Positions 7,697 to 14,968 of a stretch of DNA of 46,976 nucleotides are shown here, one piece after another. The notes under the pieces were generated by a model. That model did not search any database, had not been told where the DNA came from, and was given only the letters and a program-made list of their open reading frames with translations. The stretch spans positions 1-46,976 of the forward strand of contig NZ_FNFB01000041.1 of the NCBI RefSeq assembly GCF_900100395.1, in the 5' to 3' direction. Made by a program: the position numbers and the translations under genes. The DNA comes from Nonomuraea maritima. GTDB taxonomy: Bacteria; Actinomycetota; Actinomycetes; Streptosporangiales; Streptosporangiaceae. The stretch's first letter is position 1. Each line of letters begins with the position of its first letter.

Positions 7697-7727
7697 CACT
7701 TCCATGTCCGCGCCCGGGCCCCCGCCC

Positions 7728-8012
7728 TCACCAGGGGTCGCGTTCCTCCCTCTCCTGGCGCAGGACGTCCTCGAACGTGGGGCGCCGGTCAGCCGTCCGC
7801 GACCACACGATCAGGTAGCCCAGCCCGGCGGCCGACTTCAGACTTCCGCGCACCCGGCGTCCCAGCGCCTTGATCGGCCGCAGCAGCGACCTGAGCGCCC
7901 GCCATGGATGAGCCAGGGCCCAGGCGATCGCGTGGACGGCCAGCAGGCCGAGAGGGATCCCGCCGACGTCGTCGTCGCCCCGCTCCCTTCTCCTCCCGCG
8001 CCGGCCGCTCAT
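7728..8012 (-). CDS. Small basic protein with one hydrophobic segment, unknown family
   Basis: A 94-residue protein starting at ATG 8012. It has an Arg-rich N-terminus (MSGRRGRRRERGDDD), an amphipathic hydrophobic stretch (GLLAVHAIAWALAHPW, about 20-35), a basic middle (RRVRGSLKSA), a second hydrophobic patch (GLGYLIVW) and an acidic/basic tail ending EEERDPW-like (VLRQEREERDPW). The ATG has no ribosome binding site of its own, but a 16-codon reading frame with a strong site ends on it as ATGA (see 8009-8059). The gene lies in the spacer of the inverted duplication, downstream of the lipoprotein gene. No family recognised. Confidence 0.5.
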   Translation of the reverse strand: MSGRRGRRRERGDDDVGGIPLGLLAVHAIAWALAHPWRALRSLLRPIKALGRRVRGSLKSAAGLGYLIVWSRTADRRPTFEDVLRQEREERDPW

Positions 8013-8059
8013 GGCGCGGGAGTGCGGGCCGAGGTCACGCGGGTGTCGCCGTCCGTCAC
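8009..8059 (-). CDS. Possible 16-residue leader peptide coupled to the 94-codon gene
   Basis: GTG at 8059 is preceded by GGGGAGG four nt upstream, a much better ribosome binding site than that of the following gene. It encodes MTDGDTRVTSARTPAP, and its stop overlaps the next ATG as ATGA. It may simply deliver ribosomes to the downstream gene. Confidence 0.35.
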   Translation of the reverse strand: MTDGDTRVTSARTPAP

Positions 8060-8110
8060 GGATCCTCCCCGGGCCTTCGGTGTACGTCGTGCCGCCAGCG
8101 TACGCGGGGA

Positions 8111-8545
8111 TCAGCCGCTCGGCACCGGGATCGGGGTCGCACCCAGGTCGAACCTGCAGCTCCCCAGGTCGCTCTTCACCACGACCCGGCCGTTGATCGT
8201 GATGCTGCAGTGGACGTACGGCACGCCCTGGGCGTAGGCCAGCAGGTCGTCCACGCCGGGCTTCTTGGCGGCGTCCCCTTCGGCGTAGACGAGGTACTGG
8301 TCGGGCCAGGTCAGGGTCGTGTTCCGCTTCCAGACCACGTCTCCCGGGACGCGCTCGTTCGCTTCGGCGTCGCCGTCCAGCCACATCACGTCGAGGTCGT
8401 AGAACTCAGGGCGCGCGTTCTCCAGGGACACCTCGAGCACGACGTGCTGCTGTACCGGCTCCGGATCGTCGAGGACGGACGTGTCGGGGAATGAGCAACC
8501 GGCGAGCAGGCCGGCCAGCGCGATGATCGCGACGGGACGTCGCAT
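8111..8545 (-). CDS. Lipoprotein, MmpS-like
   Basis: A 144-residue protein with a lipoprotein signal: MRRPVAIIALAGLLAGC, lipobox LAGC with lipidated Cys17. The mature part has alternating strands and a C-terminal segment CSITINGRVVVKSDLGSC with two Cys, which resembles the beta-sandwich of actinobacterial MmpS/transport-accessory proteins (C-x-I-x-V-x-G ... C). That assignment is by pattern only. ATG 8545 follows GAGGAGG. It sits in the 900-bp spacer between the arms of the inverted duplication, so it may belong functionally with the four exported His-rich proteins. Confidence 0.8.
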   Translation of the reverse strand: MRRPVAIIALAGLLAGCSFPDTSVLDDPEPVQQHVVLEVSLENARPEFYDLDVMWLDGDAEANERVPGDVVWKRNTTLTWPDQYLVYAEGDAAKKPGVDDLLAYAQGVPYVHCSITINGRVVVKSDLGSCRFDLGATPIPVPSG

Positions 8546-8620
8546 GATCCTCCTCAGGGGGTGCGGGGGACGTGATCGTCACATCCTCCCCGACGGGGAC
8601 GGCCCGGACATGACGAAGTG

Positions 8621-8675
8621 CCCGTGTCCGGCGGGCCGCCCCTCTCACGAAGGGCGGGTCCCCGCTGAACACGGG
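8621..8675 (-). terminator. Large 3' hairpin after His-rich gene 3
   Basis: On the minus strand CCCGTGTTCAGCGGG pairs with the complementary CCCGCCGGACACGGG around an inner CCCTTC/GAGGGG stem. It is the structural equivalent of 7641-7696. Confidence 0.7.
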
Positions 8676-8756
8676 CACTGCGGGCTCTGTCGGAGTTCAT
8701 CGCGTGTGCGGACTCCACGGCGGCGCGGATCCGGACGCCGCCGGGTCACTTACAGC

Positions 8757-9053
8757 TCAGAAGTCCCAGTCGTCGTCCCAGCCGCGGCTCCGGTGGGAGT
8801 TGTTGTTGTAGTTGAAGTTGTCCACGTGGACGTTGACACGGTTGTGGTGACGGCGCCATCCTCCGCCCCAGCCACCGCCCCAGCCACCGCAGCGACGCCG
8901 GCAGCCGGCGGTCACCATCTGGGTGGACGCCGTGCTGACCTGGGTCGCGGCGCTCGCCGCGGCGGTCTGAACGGCGGCGCCTCCGGCGACCGCGGTACCG
9001 GTCATGGCCGTACCGACGGCGAGACCGACGACAAGAGTCTTGAGCTTGGGCAT
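8757..9053 (-). CDS. Small exported His/Arg/Gly/Trp-rich protein, paralogue 3
   Basis: A 98-residue protein, the shortest of the four. Signal peptide MPKLKTLVVGLAVGTAMTG, linker TQVSTASTQ, two-Cys motif CRRRCGGWGGGWGGGW, basic RRHHNR, alternating VNVHVDNFNYNNN and C-terminal DDDWDF, which is identical to the end of paralogue 2. ATG 9053 follows AGGGGG in the conserved leader block. The extension to 9152 is rejected because it covers the conserved untranslated leader. Cys spacing is tighter (C-x3-C) than in paralogue 2 (C-x5-C). Function unknown. Confidence 0.85.
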   Translation of the reverse strand: MPKLKTLVVGLAVGTAMTGTAVAGGAAVQTAAASAATQVSTASTQMVTAGCRRRCGGWGGGWGGGWRRHHNRVNVHVDNFNYNNNSHRSRGWDDDWDF

Positions 9054-9134
9054 TGCCTTCCCCCTACAGGATCGATTGCCCGATACCCCACATTCCTTAT
9101 TAACGGCATAAATCCGCACTTCTAAGGATTGTGA

Positions 9135-9159
9135 CGGACGATTGCTCTCCAACCATCCG
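9135..9159 (-). promoter_or_regulatory. Leader hairpin of His-rich gene 3
   Basis: On the minus strand CGGATGGTTG (9159-9150), loop GAGAG, CAATCGTCCG (9144-9135): ten pairs, two of them G-U. Compared with 7103-7127 the changed bases still pair, but only as RNA, which supports an RNA structure over a protein-binding palindrome. It is 81 nt from the ATG. Confidence 0.7.
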
Positions 9160-9351
9160 CACTGTGAATATAACCGGACGAAAGGGCCACAAACCGCAAT
9201 TGCCGTCTCTTAACTCATATCCGGCGTCACCATGAAAAATCGCCCACGGCCCGCCGCGGTGACGTCCCCCGGCCCCGCTCCCGCCGCACCTCCTGAATCC
9301 GGGCATGCCAAAATCCCCGCCCTCGGGAATTGGCCCGTGAAACGACACAGT

Positions 9352-9387
9352 GAGGGCTCCGCCGGCGCCATTGCCGGCGGAGCCCTC
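9352..9387 (-). terminator. Perfect hairpin between His-rich genes 4 and 3
   Basis: A 15-bp perfect stem, GAGGGCTCCGCCGGC (9352-9366) with its complement (9373-9387), and a 6-nt loop. It is positionally equivalent to 6876-6910. Confidence 0.75.
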
Positions 9388-9417
9388 AAAGTCGTCGCGA
9401 GGACGAGGAGATGAAAC

Positions 9418-9455
9418 TCGGGACGGATTGCCCCATCAGACGCGGCCCGTCCCGA
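9418..9455 (-). terminator. Hairpin terminator after His-rich gene 4
   Basis: TCGGGACGG (9418-9426) pairs exactly with CCGTCCCGA (9447-9455). It is equivalent to the hairpin at 6804-6843. Confidence 0.6.
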
Positions 9456-9552
9456 AAGCCCGGAGACCACCGCGGGTTCGTATCCCCCGATGAAGGGGTG
9501 GATGCTTCCCGGCGAGAACCGAGCTCATCCCTGCACCGTCAAAGACGGCTGA

Positions 9553-9933
9553 TCAGTTGGCGGCGAGGGTGTTCGCCCCAAGGGCGCCCGCGCCCGGCTG
9601 CGTGATGGGCGGCAGCTGGTTCAGGTCGAACCACCAGCGACGGTCCCAACGGGGCTCGTGACGGTGGCGGTGCTCCTGCGGGTTCCGGTTGTGGTTGAAG
9701 TTCTCGATGACCAGCTTGATGTGCCTGCGGTGGTGACGGTGGCTACGCCGCCAGCCCCAGCCGCAGCGCCTGGCTCGGAAGCAGGACGCGCCGGTCAGGA
9801 CCGACGTGCCCGTGCTGACCTGGGTGGCGGCAGATGCGCTGGCAGTGGTGACGGTCGCGCCCGCGACCACAGCGCCGCCCGTCATGGCGGTGCTGAGGGC
9901 GAGGCCCGCGATAACACTCTTGAGCTTGGGCAT
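9553..9933 (-). CDS. Small exported His/Arg/Gly/Trp-rich protein, paralogue 4
   Basis: A 126-residue protein, the longest of the four. Signal peptide MPKLKSVIAGLALSTAMTG, linker TQVSTGTSVLTG, two-Cys motif CFRARRCGWGWRR, basic HRHHRRH, alternating IKLVIENFNHNRN, His/Arg run EHRHRHEPRWDRRWWFD, and a unique C-terminal tail rich in Leu, Pro, Ala and Asn (LNQLPPITQPGAG...). ATG 9933 follows AGGGGG. It pairs with paralogue 1 by position, leader and the RHRHE stretch, whereas the Cys motif is like paralogue 2. The tail may be a later extension. Function unknown. Confidence 0.85.
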   Translation of the reverse strand: MPKLKSVIAGLALSTAMTGGAVVAGATVTTASASAATQVSTGTSVLTGASCFRARRCGWGWRRSHRHHRRHIKLVIENFNHNRNPQEHRHRHEPRWDRRWWFDLNQLPPITQPGAGALGANTLAAN

Positions 9934-9999
9934 TGCGTTTTCCCCCTAAAGGTTCGATTGCCCCGTACTCGACCTATCTGGTGACCCAAGAAAAGGTCT

Positions 10000-10024
10000 C
10001 GGATGATTGCTGAAGAGTCATCCG
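10000..10024 (-). promoter_or_regulatory. Leader hairpin of His-rich gene 4
   Basis: On the minus strand the 25-nt element starts CGGATGA and ends TCATCCG, giving a 7-bp stem with a larger loop (CTCTTCAGCAA). It has the same length and outer sequence as the other three, 66 nt from the ATG. Confidence 0.6.
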
Positions 10025-10194
10025 GTAAGTGTCATTTCCGGCACTGTGGGCGAGCAAACAGCTATCTCCCCATTTTGCTATGCATTAGCATTGTTATTGC
10101 TTGGAATACGTATTTATGGAATGAAATAAGATGAATTGCCCGGAATGTCCGATTTGCGATTCCCGGTCGTCCGGGGAAGGCGCCCGGCCCGCCC

Positions 10195-10929
10195 TCACTC
10201 CCAGCGGAAAAGCCGTACCGCGAGCCCGGAGAACAGCACCAGCCCGGCGACCATCACCGCCAGATGCGGGAATTGCGGCCACTCCCCCGCCCACGTGTCA
10301 CGCATGGCGTTCACGAACGGTCCGACCACCGAGTAATCGCTGATCCGGCGCAGCACGTCCGGCATGATCTCGCGCGGGATCCACATGCCGGCCACGAAGA
10401 GCAGCGGGAACATCACGAGCGACCCGATGGCGGAAGCGGTCGGGCCGTTCCGCGCGACCGCGGCGATCACCAGGCCGATCGCCATCATGGCGGCGGCGCC
10501 CAGCACGAAGACCAGCACGAAGCCGAACAGCTGGACGGGGATGCGCGACCCGTACACCAGCCGTCCTGACCCGATCACGGCGACGGCCGCGACCGCGGCC
10601 ACGCCCAGGTTGAGCACGAGCTGCGCGCCGAGCACCCGCGCCGGGTGCACGGGCGTGGCCGACATCCTGCGCAGCATCCCCCTTTCCCGGTACGTCGCCA
10701 GCGCGCTCGGCAGCACCGTGAACGACGCCGTCAGCAGCGCCAGCAGGATCATCTGCGCGGGCAGCTGCGCGTCCACCGACCGCTGCCCGCCGAGGTCGGG
10801 GTCGGCCGCGCGCAGGTCCGGGATCTGCCCCAGCGCCAGCAGGAGCGTCACCGGCAACGCCAGCGTGAACAGAGCGGCCGGCCACTCGCGCACGAGCAGC
10901 TTCGCCTCCACGAACAGGACCTTCCTCAT
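10195..10929 (-). CDS. ABC-2 type transporter permease
   Basis: A 244-residue integral membrane protein with about six membrane segments. It has the ABC-2 exporter layout: a cytoplasmic start (MRKVLFVEAKLLVREW), an extracytoplasmic loop after helix 1, a YRERGMLRRMSATP segment typical of the coupling region, and a last long helix. ATG 10929 overlaps the stop of the ATPase gene as ATGA, so the two are coupled and form one exporter. The substrate is unknown. It lies next to the His-rich protein island, but there is a 260-nt gap and those proteins have their own signal peptides, so a functional link is only a possibility. Confidence 0.92.
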   Translation of the reverse strand: MRKVLFVEAKLLVREWPAALFTLALPVTLLLALGQIPDLRAADPDLGGQRSVDAQLPAQMILLALLTASFTVLPSALATYRERGMLRRMSATPVHPARVLGAQLVLNLGVAAVAAVAVIGSGRLVYGSRIPVQLFGFVLVFVLGAAAMMAIGLVIAAVARNGPTASAIGSLVMFPLLFVAGMWIPREIMPDVLRRISDYSVVGPFVNAMRDTWAGEWPQFPHLAVMVAGLVLFSGLAVRLFRWE

Positions 10930-11831
10930 GCCAGCTTCCTTCCGGTGAGAGCGAGGAACGCGTCGTCGAGCGTGGCCCGTTCGATGCGCAGGTCGTCGGG
11001 GACGACCCCCTTCTCCGCCAGCGCGAGTGTGACGGCCGGCGCGAGGTTGCCGTCGCCGGTCACGACCACCCGGTCACCGGTACGGCTCACGTCGGTGACC
11101 TCGGGCAGCGCCAGCAGCAGGGCGTCGTCGAAGGGAACGGTCGGCCGGAAGCGCACCCGCTGCCCGCCACCGACCCGTCCGGTCAGCCCGGCGGGCGAGT
11201 CGACGGCGACCACGCGGCCCGCGTCGATGAGCGCGACCCGGTCGCAGAGCCGTTCGGCCTCCTCCATGAAGTGGGTGACGAGCACGATCGTCACGCCCGT
11301 GTCGCGTACCTGCTCGACCAGCTCCCATGAGTCGCGGCGGGCCTGCGGGTCGAGACCGGTGGTCAGCTCGTCGAGGACCGCGACGCGCGGCCGGCCGACC
11401 AGCGCGAGCGCCACCGACAGCCGCTGACGCTGACCGCCGGACAGCTTGGCGAACGCCGTGTCACGCTTGGCGGCCAGGCCGACCTGGTCCATGAGCTCGC
11501 GCCAGTCGGCGGGGTCGGGATAGAAGGAGGCGTACAGATCGAGCGCCTCCCACACCTTGATCTTGTCCGGCAGCGCGGCGCTCTGCAACTGGACCCCGAG
11601 GACGCGGCGCAGGTCCGCGCGCTGGGTGACAGGGTCGAGCCCGGTGACGCGCACCGAGCCTCCGTCTGGTTCGCGCAGCCCCGAGACGCATTCCACGGTC
11701 GTGGTCTTGCCGGCGCCGTTCGGGCCGAGGATGCCGAAGATCTCGCCGCTGGCGACCGCGAACGACACGTCGTCGACCGCGACGTGGTCCCGGTAGCGCT
11801 TGTGGAGGTTCCTGACCTCGATCACGTCCAT
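10926..11831 (-). CDS. ABC transporter ATP-binding protein
   Basis: A 301-residue ATPase. Walker A GPNGAGKTT (36-44), signature LSGGQRQR (about 129-136), Walker B VAVLDELTTGLDP with switch His in VTHFMEEAE. The Walker B end reads DELTTGLDP where DEPTTGLDP is usual (E kept, P changed to L). The C-terminal about 80 residues form the DrrA-like regulatory extension. It energises the permease at 10195-10929. The start is ATG 11831; the 74 nt to the convergently placed ku stop contain no clear terminator. Confidence 0.94.
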   Translation of the reverse strand: MDVIEVRNLHKRYRDHVAVDDVSFAVASGEIFGILGPNGAGKTTTVECVSGLREPDGGSVRVTGLDPVTQRADLRRVLGVQLQSAALPDKIKVWEALDLYASFYPDPADWRELMDQVGLAAKRDTAFAKLSGGQRQRLSVALALVGRPRVAVLDELTTGLDPQARRDSWELVEQVRDTGVTIVLVTHFMEEAERLCDRVALIDAGRVVAVDSPAGLTGRVGGGQRVRFRPTVPFDDALLLALPEVTDVSRTGDRVVVTGDGNLAPAVTLALAEKGVVPDDLRIERATLDDAFLALTGRKLA

Positions 11832-11905
11832 GCTTCGACGCTACGGACGGCGCTTCCCGCGCGGAATCGAGCTGACTCCCCGACGGGGTGTACCTAGGTG
11901 CAGGG

Positions 11906-12793
11906 TCAGGCCGACTTGCGGGCCTTGCGCTTGGCGGGGGCCTTCTCCTCTTCCTGCGCCTTGTCGTCCGCCTTGGCCTTGCCTGAGGCGGCCCGCTTGG
12001 GCTTGGCCGGAGCGCCTTCGCGCTCGCGCTTGGCGGCCTCGACGCTGGCGCGGAGCGCGGCCATGAGGTCGACCGCCGGGCCGGCCTCCTCCTCCTCGCG
12101 GGCCGGCACGACCTCCTTGCCCGCGACCTTGGCCTCGATCACCTGCTGCAGCGCCTCGCGGTAGGTGTCGTGGTACTCGCTCGCGTCGAAGCCCGAGGCC
12201 ATGGTGCTGATCAGGGACTCGGCCATCTTGAGCTCCTGCGCGCGCACCTCGATGTCCTCGTCGAGGAAGCCGAAGTCGGGCGTGCGGATCTCGTCGGGCC
12301 AATACATCGTCTCCAGGACGAAGACACCGTCCCTGACCCGCAGGGTCGCCAGCGACTCGCGCTGGCGCAGCGCCACCTTGACCACCGCGACCTGCCCCGA
12401 GCTCTCCAGCGCGTCCCGCAGCAGCATGTACGGCTTCGCGCCCTGCGCGTCGGGCTCCAGGTAGTACGACTTCGCGAAGTAGATCGGGTCGATCTGTTCG
12501 GCGGGCGTGAACTGCAGGACGTCGATCCGGCGGGACGTGCTCAGCGGCAGCCCCTCGAAGTCCTCGTCGGTGAGCACCACGATCTCGCCGCCGGCCAGCT
12601 CGTACCCCTTGGCGATGTCGGCGTACGGGACCTCCTCGCCGTCGACCGTGCACACGCGCTTGTAGCGGATCCGGCCGCCGTCCTCGCGGTGCACCTGGTG
12701 GAACGAGACGTCCTTCTGCTCGGTCGCCGAGTAGAGCTTGACCGGGATGGTGACCAGGCCGAAAGAGATCGCACCCTTCCAGATGCTGCGCAT
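11906..12793 (-). CDS. ku: Ku, non-homologous end-joining DNA-end-binding protein
   Basis: A 295-residue bacterial Ku. It opens with MRSIWKGAISFGLVTIPVKLY and continues with the conserved core (VDGEEVPYADIAKGYE, TPAEQIDPIYFAKSYYLEP, VLETMYWPDEIR). The C-terminal 60 residues are Lys/Ala/Glu-rich (KPKRAASGKAKADDKAQ), the basic tail that in some actinobacterial Ku proteins binds DNA and the ligase. As a homodimer it encircles broken DNA ends and recruits LigD. The gene is divergent from the ligase gene with a 50-nt gap that must hold both promoters. Confidence 0.97.
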   Translation of the reverse strand: MRSIWKGAISFGLVTIPVKLYSATEQKDVSFHQVHREDGGRIRYKRVCTVDGEEVPYADIAKGYELAGGEIVVLTDEDFEGLPLSTSRRIDVLQFTPAEQIDPIYFAKSYYLEPDAQGAKPYMLLRDALESSGQVAVVKVALRQRESLATLRVRDGVFVLETMYWPDEIRTPDFGFLDEDIEVRAQELKMAESLISTMASGFDASEYHDTYREALQQVIEAKVAGKEVVPAREEEEAGPAVDLMAALRASVEAAKREREGAPAKPKRAASGKAKADDKAQEEEKAPAKRKARKSA

Positions 12794-12843
12794 AGGTCGC
12801 CTCTCAAGCTCTCGATGGCCCGCCGAAAGGGCACATACCCGTC

Positions 12844-13760
12844 ATGGGGCAAGCAATGCCATATCCCGTCGAACCGATGCTTGCTGTGGCCGCCGGGGAA
12901 CTACCCCCCGACCGCGACCGGTACGGCCTGGAGGTCAAGTGGGACGGCATCCGCGCCCTCGTCCACACGGGGCGCGCGACGAAGGTGACGGGCCGCCACG
13001 GCGTCGACTACACCCGCCGCTACCCCGAGCTCGCCGGGATCGGCGTGCGGAACGCGATCATCGACGGCGAGGTCGTCGTCCTCGACCCGCACGGCAGGCC
13101 CAGCTTCGGCCGCCTCCAGCACCGCATGCACCTGACCGACCCCGACCCGGCCGTGCTGCGGCTGTACCCGGTCACGTACCTGCCGTTCGACCTGCTCCAT
13201 CTCGACGGCGTCCCGCTGTTCGACTTCCCCTACCGCGACCGCCGCGCGCTGCTGGACGAGCTGGACGTCGGCGCGCCCCCGTACTTCCCCGGTGAGTCCG
13301 ACCTGCTCGCGGCCACGTGCGAACAGGGGCTCGAAGGGTGGTGGCCAAGCGGCTGGACTCGCCTTACCGGGCGGGCACCCGCTCGCCCTGGTGGATCAAG
13401 GTGAAGAACCTGACCGCGCGGGAGATCGTCGTGGGCGGCTGGAAACCCGGCAAGGGGCGCCGCTCCGGCGGCATCGGCTCGCTGGTCATGGGGGTGTTCA
13501 CGCCCGACGGCCTGACCTACGTCGGGCATGTCGGCACCGGCTTCACCGACGCCGACCTTGAGGAGCTGCACGACCTGCTCGGACCGCTGGAGGTCGGCCA
13601 CAGCCCGTTCACCCATCCGGTTCCGTGGCGGAATCGATGGGTTAGGCCGGATCTGGTCGGGGAGGTGGCCTACACGATGTGGACCGACGAGCGACGACTG
13701 CGGCACCCCGTGTGGCGCCGTCTGCGCCCCGACAAGCTCCCCGCGGAGGTGACCCTGTGA
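12844..13760 (+). pseudogene. ATP-dependent DNA ligase (LigD ligase domain), frameshifted
   Basis: Two overlapping frames together make one ligase of about 305 residues. The first part has adenylation motif I EVKWDGIRA (Lys32 counted from 12844), IDGEVVVLD and FDLLHLDG. It then runs out of frame at GLEG|WWPSG. The second frame resumes with VVAKRLDSPYRAGTRSPWWIKVKN (motifs IV-V) and the OB-fold domain, ending at 13760. Restoring one G in the GGG at 13336-13338 (GAAGGGTGG to GAAGGGGTGG) would join them exactly. Either the gene is broken or a base was lost in sequencing of the G run. ATG 12856 is an equally good start. The stop overlaps the next GTG. Confidence 0.85.
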
Positions 13761-14641
13761 GCGAACCCGCGAAAGTGCCGGTCAAGGTGGACGGGCGGGA
13801 GCTGACGCTGAGCAACCTCGACAAACCCCTCTACCCCGACTACGGCTTCACCAAGGCAGAGGTGATCGACTACTACAGCCGCGTCGCCCCCGTCCTGCTC
13901 CCGCACCTGCGGGGGCGGCCGCTGACCGTCAAGCGCTACCCGAACGGCGTCACCGGTCAGTCGTTCTTCGAGAAGAACGCCCCCGAGCACACCCCCGGCT
14001 GGGTCAGGCGCGTGACCCTGCCCGCCCCCGGCAGCACCAAGAACCGCGAGACCATCGACTTCGCCGTCGTGGACGACCTCCCCACGCTCGTCTACTACGC
14101 CAATCTGGCCGCGCTCGAACTGCACGTCCCCCAGTGGCGGGTGGACGACGACGGCGCTGCCCTGCCACCTGACACCCTCGTGTTCGACCTCGACCCGGGG
14201 CCGCCCGCCACGATCGTCGAGTGCTGCCGGGTGGCGCTGCGGCTGCGCGAGGTGCTGGGGGCCGACGGGCTCACCGCCGTACCGAAGACCAGCGGCAACA
14301 AGGGCATGCAGCTGTACGCCGACTGGGACTGCCGCGAGGAGCCGTCCGCGTACGCCAAGAGGCTGGCCCAGCTCCTGGAGAAGGAGCACCCGCAGGAGGT
14401 CGTCAGCGTGATGGCGAAGAAGGCGCGGCCCGGGAAGGTGTTCATCGACTGGAGTCAGAACAACCCGGCCAAGACCACGGTCGCGCCCTACTCGCTGCGG
14501 GCGCGCGAGCAGCCCACGGTCTCCACGCCGCTGACCTGGAACGAGGTCGAGGGCTGCGAACGTCCGGACGACCTTGTTTTCACAGCACCGGACGTACTCG
14601 CCAGAGTGGAGAAGCACGGCGACCATTTCAGCCGGGCGTAG
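13757..14641 (+). CDS. ligD: LigD-type polymerase/primase domain protein
   Basis: A 294-residue stand-alone polymerase domain of the archaeo-eukaryotic primase family, which fills gaps and adds nucleotides at ends bridged by Ku. Visible features: TLSNLDKPLYPDYGFTK, KRYPNGV, DLPTLVYYANLAALELH, the metal-binding FDLDPG, the SGNKGMQLY nucleotide-binding stretch, and FIDWSQNN...TVAPYSLRARE near the end. GTG 13757 overlaps the ligase stop (GTGA), so polymerase and ligase are coupled; in many bacteria they are one polypeptide. No phosphoesterase domain is present. The upstream in-frame extension lies inside the ligase gene and is rejected. Confidence 0.93.
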   Translation: MSEPAKVPVKVDGRELTLSNLDKPLYPDYGFTKAEVIDYYSRVAPVLLPHLRGRPLTVKRYPNGVTGQSFFEKNAPEHTPGWVRRVTLPAPGSTKNRETIDFAVVDDLPTLVYYANLAALELHVPQWRVDDDGAALPPDTLVFDLDPGPPATIVECCRVALRLREVLGADGLTAVPKTSGNKGMQLYADWDCREEPSAYAKRLAQLLEKEHPQEVVSVMAKKARPGKVFIDWSQNNPAKTTVAPYSLRAREQPTVSTPLTWNEVEGCERPDDLVFTAPDVLARVEKHGDHFSRA

Positions 14642-14676
14642 TCTGGTCACGTCCGCACCGAGAAGGGGGACCGATC

Positions 14677-14892
14677 ATGTCGGAGATGGACGTTCGCGGG
14701 GACGAAGGCCCTTACGACGACGAGCCCGGCGAGCTGTCGATCGAGGCTCCGGAGGCCGACGCCGCCGAGCAGCACCGCGAGATGCTCCAGACGGTCGGGC
14801 GGCTGCGCCGCGAGCTGCCCTTCGACGCCGATCCCGCCGACGCGGCCGACCAGGACCGCGTGGTCGATCTCGATGACGACGACTACCGCTGA
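14677..14892 (+). CDS. Small acidic protein of unknown function
   Basis: A 71-residue, strongly acidic protein (MSEMDVRGDEGPYDDEPGE..., ending DLDDDDYR) with a short central helix (EQHREMLQTVGRLRREL). ATG 14677 is preceded by AAGGGGG seven nt upstream, and it follows the polymerase gene by 35 nt. No known domain recognised. Codon usage follows the GC-rich third-position pattern of its neighbours, which supports a real gene. It could be part of the end-joining operon or an independent small protein. Confidence 0.7.
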   Translation: MSEMDVRGDEGPYDDEPGELSIEAPEADAAEQHREMLQTVGRLRRELPFDADPADAADQDRVVDLDDDDYR

Positions 14893-14968
14893 GCCCGGCC
14901 GATGCGCTGACCTGCGGGAAGAAGAGCTTTCGCGGACGGGGGCCGCTGTGGGGCGGGCTACCCGCCCG

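Larger units (their letters stand above)
6182..7708 (+). repeat. Left arm of a large diverged inverted duplication (two His-rich protein genes)
   Basis: This arm is homologous, in reverse orientation, to 8606-10104. The matching order in both arms is: CCAAGCAATAA and ATGCATAGCAAAATGG motif, leader hairpin, His-rich gene, hairpin terminator(s), a shared stretch with GGCGGGGATTT-GGCATG, a nearly identical leader (GACGGCAATTGCGGTTTGTG through GGTTATAT), second His-rich gene, GTGACCCGG-GGCGTC, and a large 3' hairpin. Non-coding parts are conserved as well as the genes, so a two-gene segment was duplicated, not single genes. Confidence 0.85.
8606..10104 (-). repeat. Right arm of the large diverged inverted duplication
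   Basis: The reverse-orientation counterpart of 6182-7708. Read on the minus strand it has the same order: CCAAGCAATAA motif (10104-10094), leader hairpin, paralogue 4, hairpins, shared leader with TTGCGGTTTGTGGCC, paralogue 3 and 3' hairpin. The leader stretch at about 9157-9215 is nearly identical to 7046-7105, the most conserved part of the duplication. Confidence 0.85.

Noticed and set aside
6332..9933. His-rich proteins as ribosomal peptide natural product precursors
   Set aside because: They have ordinary Sec signal peptides and no modifying enzyme, lanthipeptide synthetase or radical SAM gene lies nearby. The ABC exporter alone is not enough.
6262..10024. Leader hairpins as a known riboswitch (for example cyclic di-AMP ydaO type)
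   Set aside because: The elements are short and lack the conserved junction sequences of the riboswitch classes I know.
12844..13760. Programmed frameshift in the ligase gene
   Set aside because: There is no slippery heptamer with a downstream structure; a lost G in a G run is the simpler explanation.
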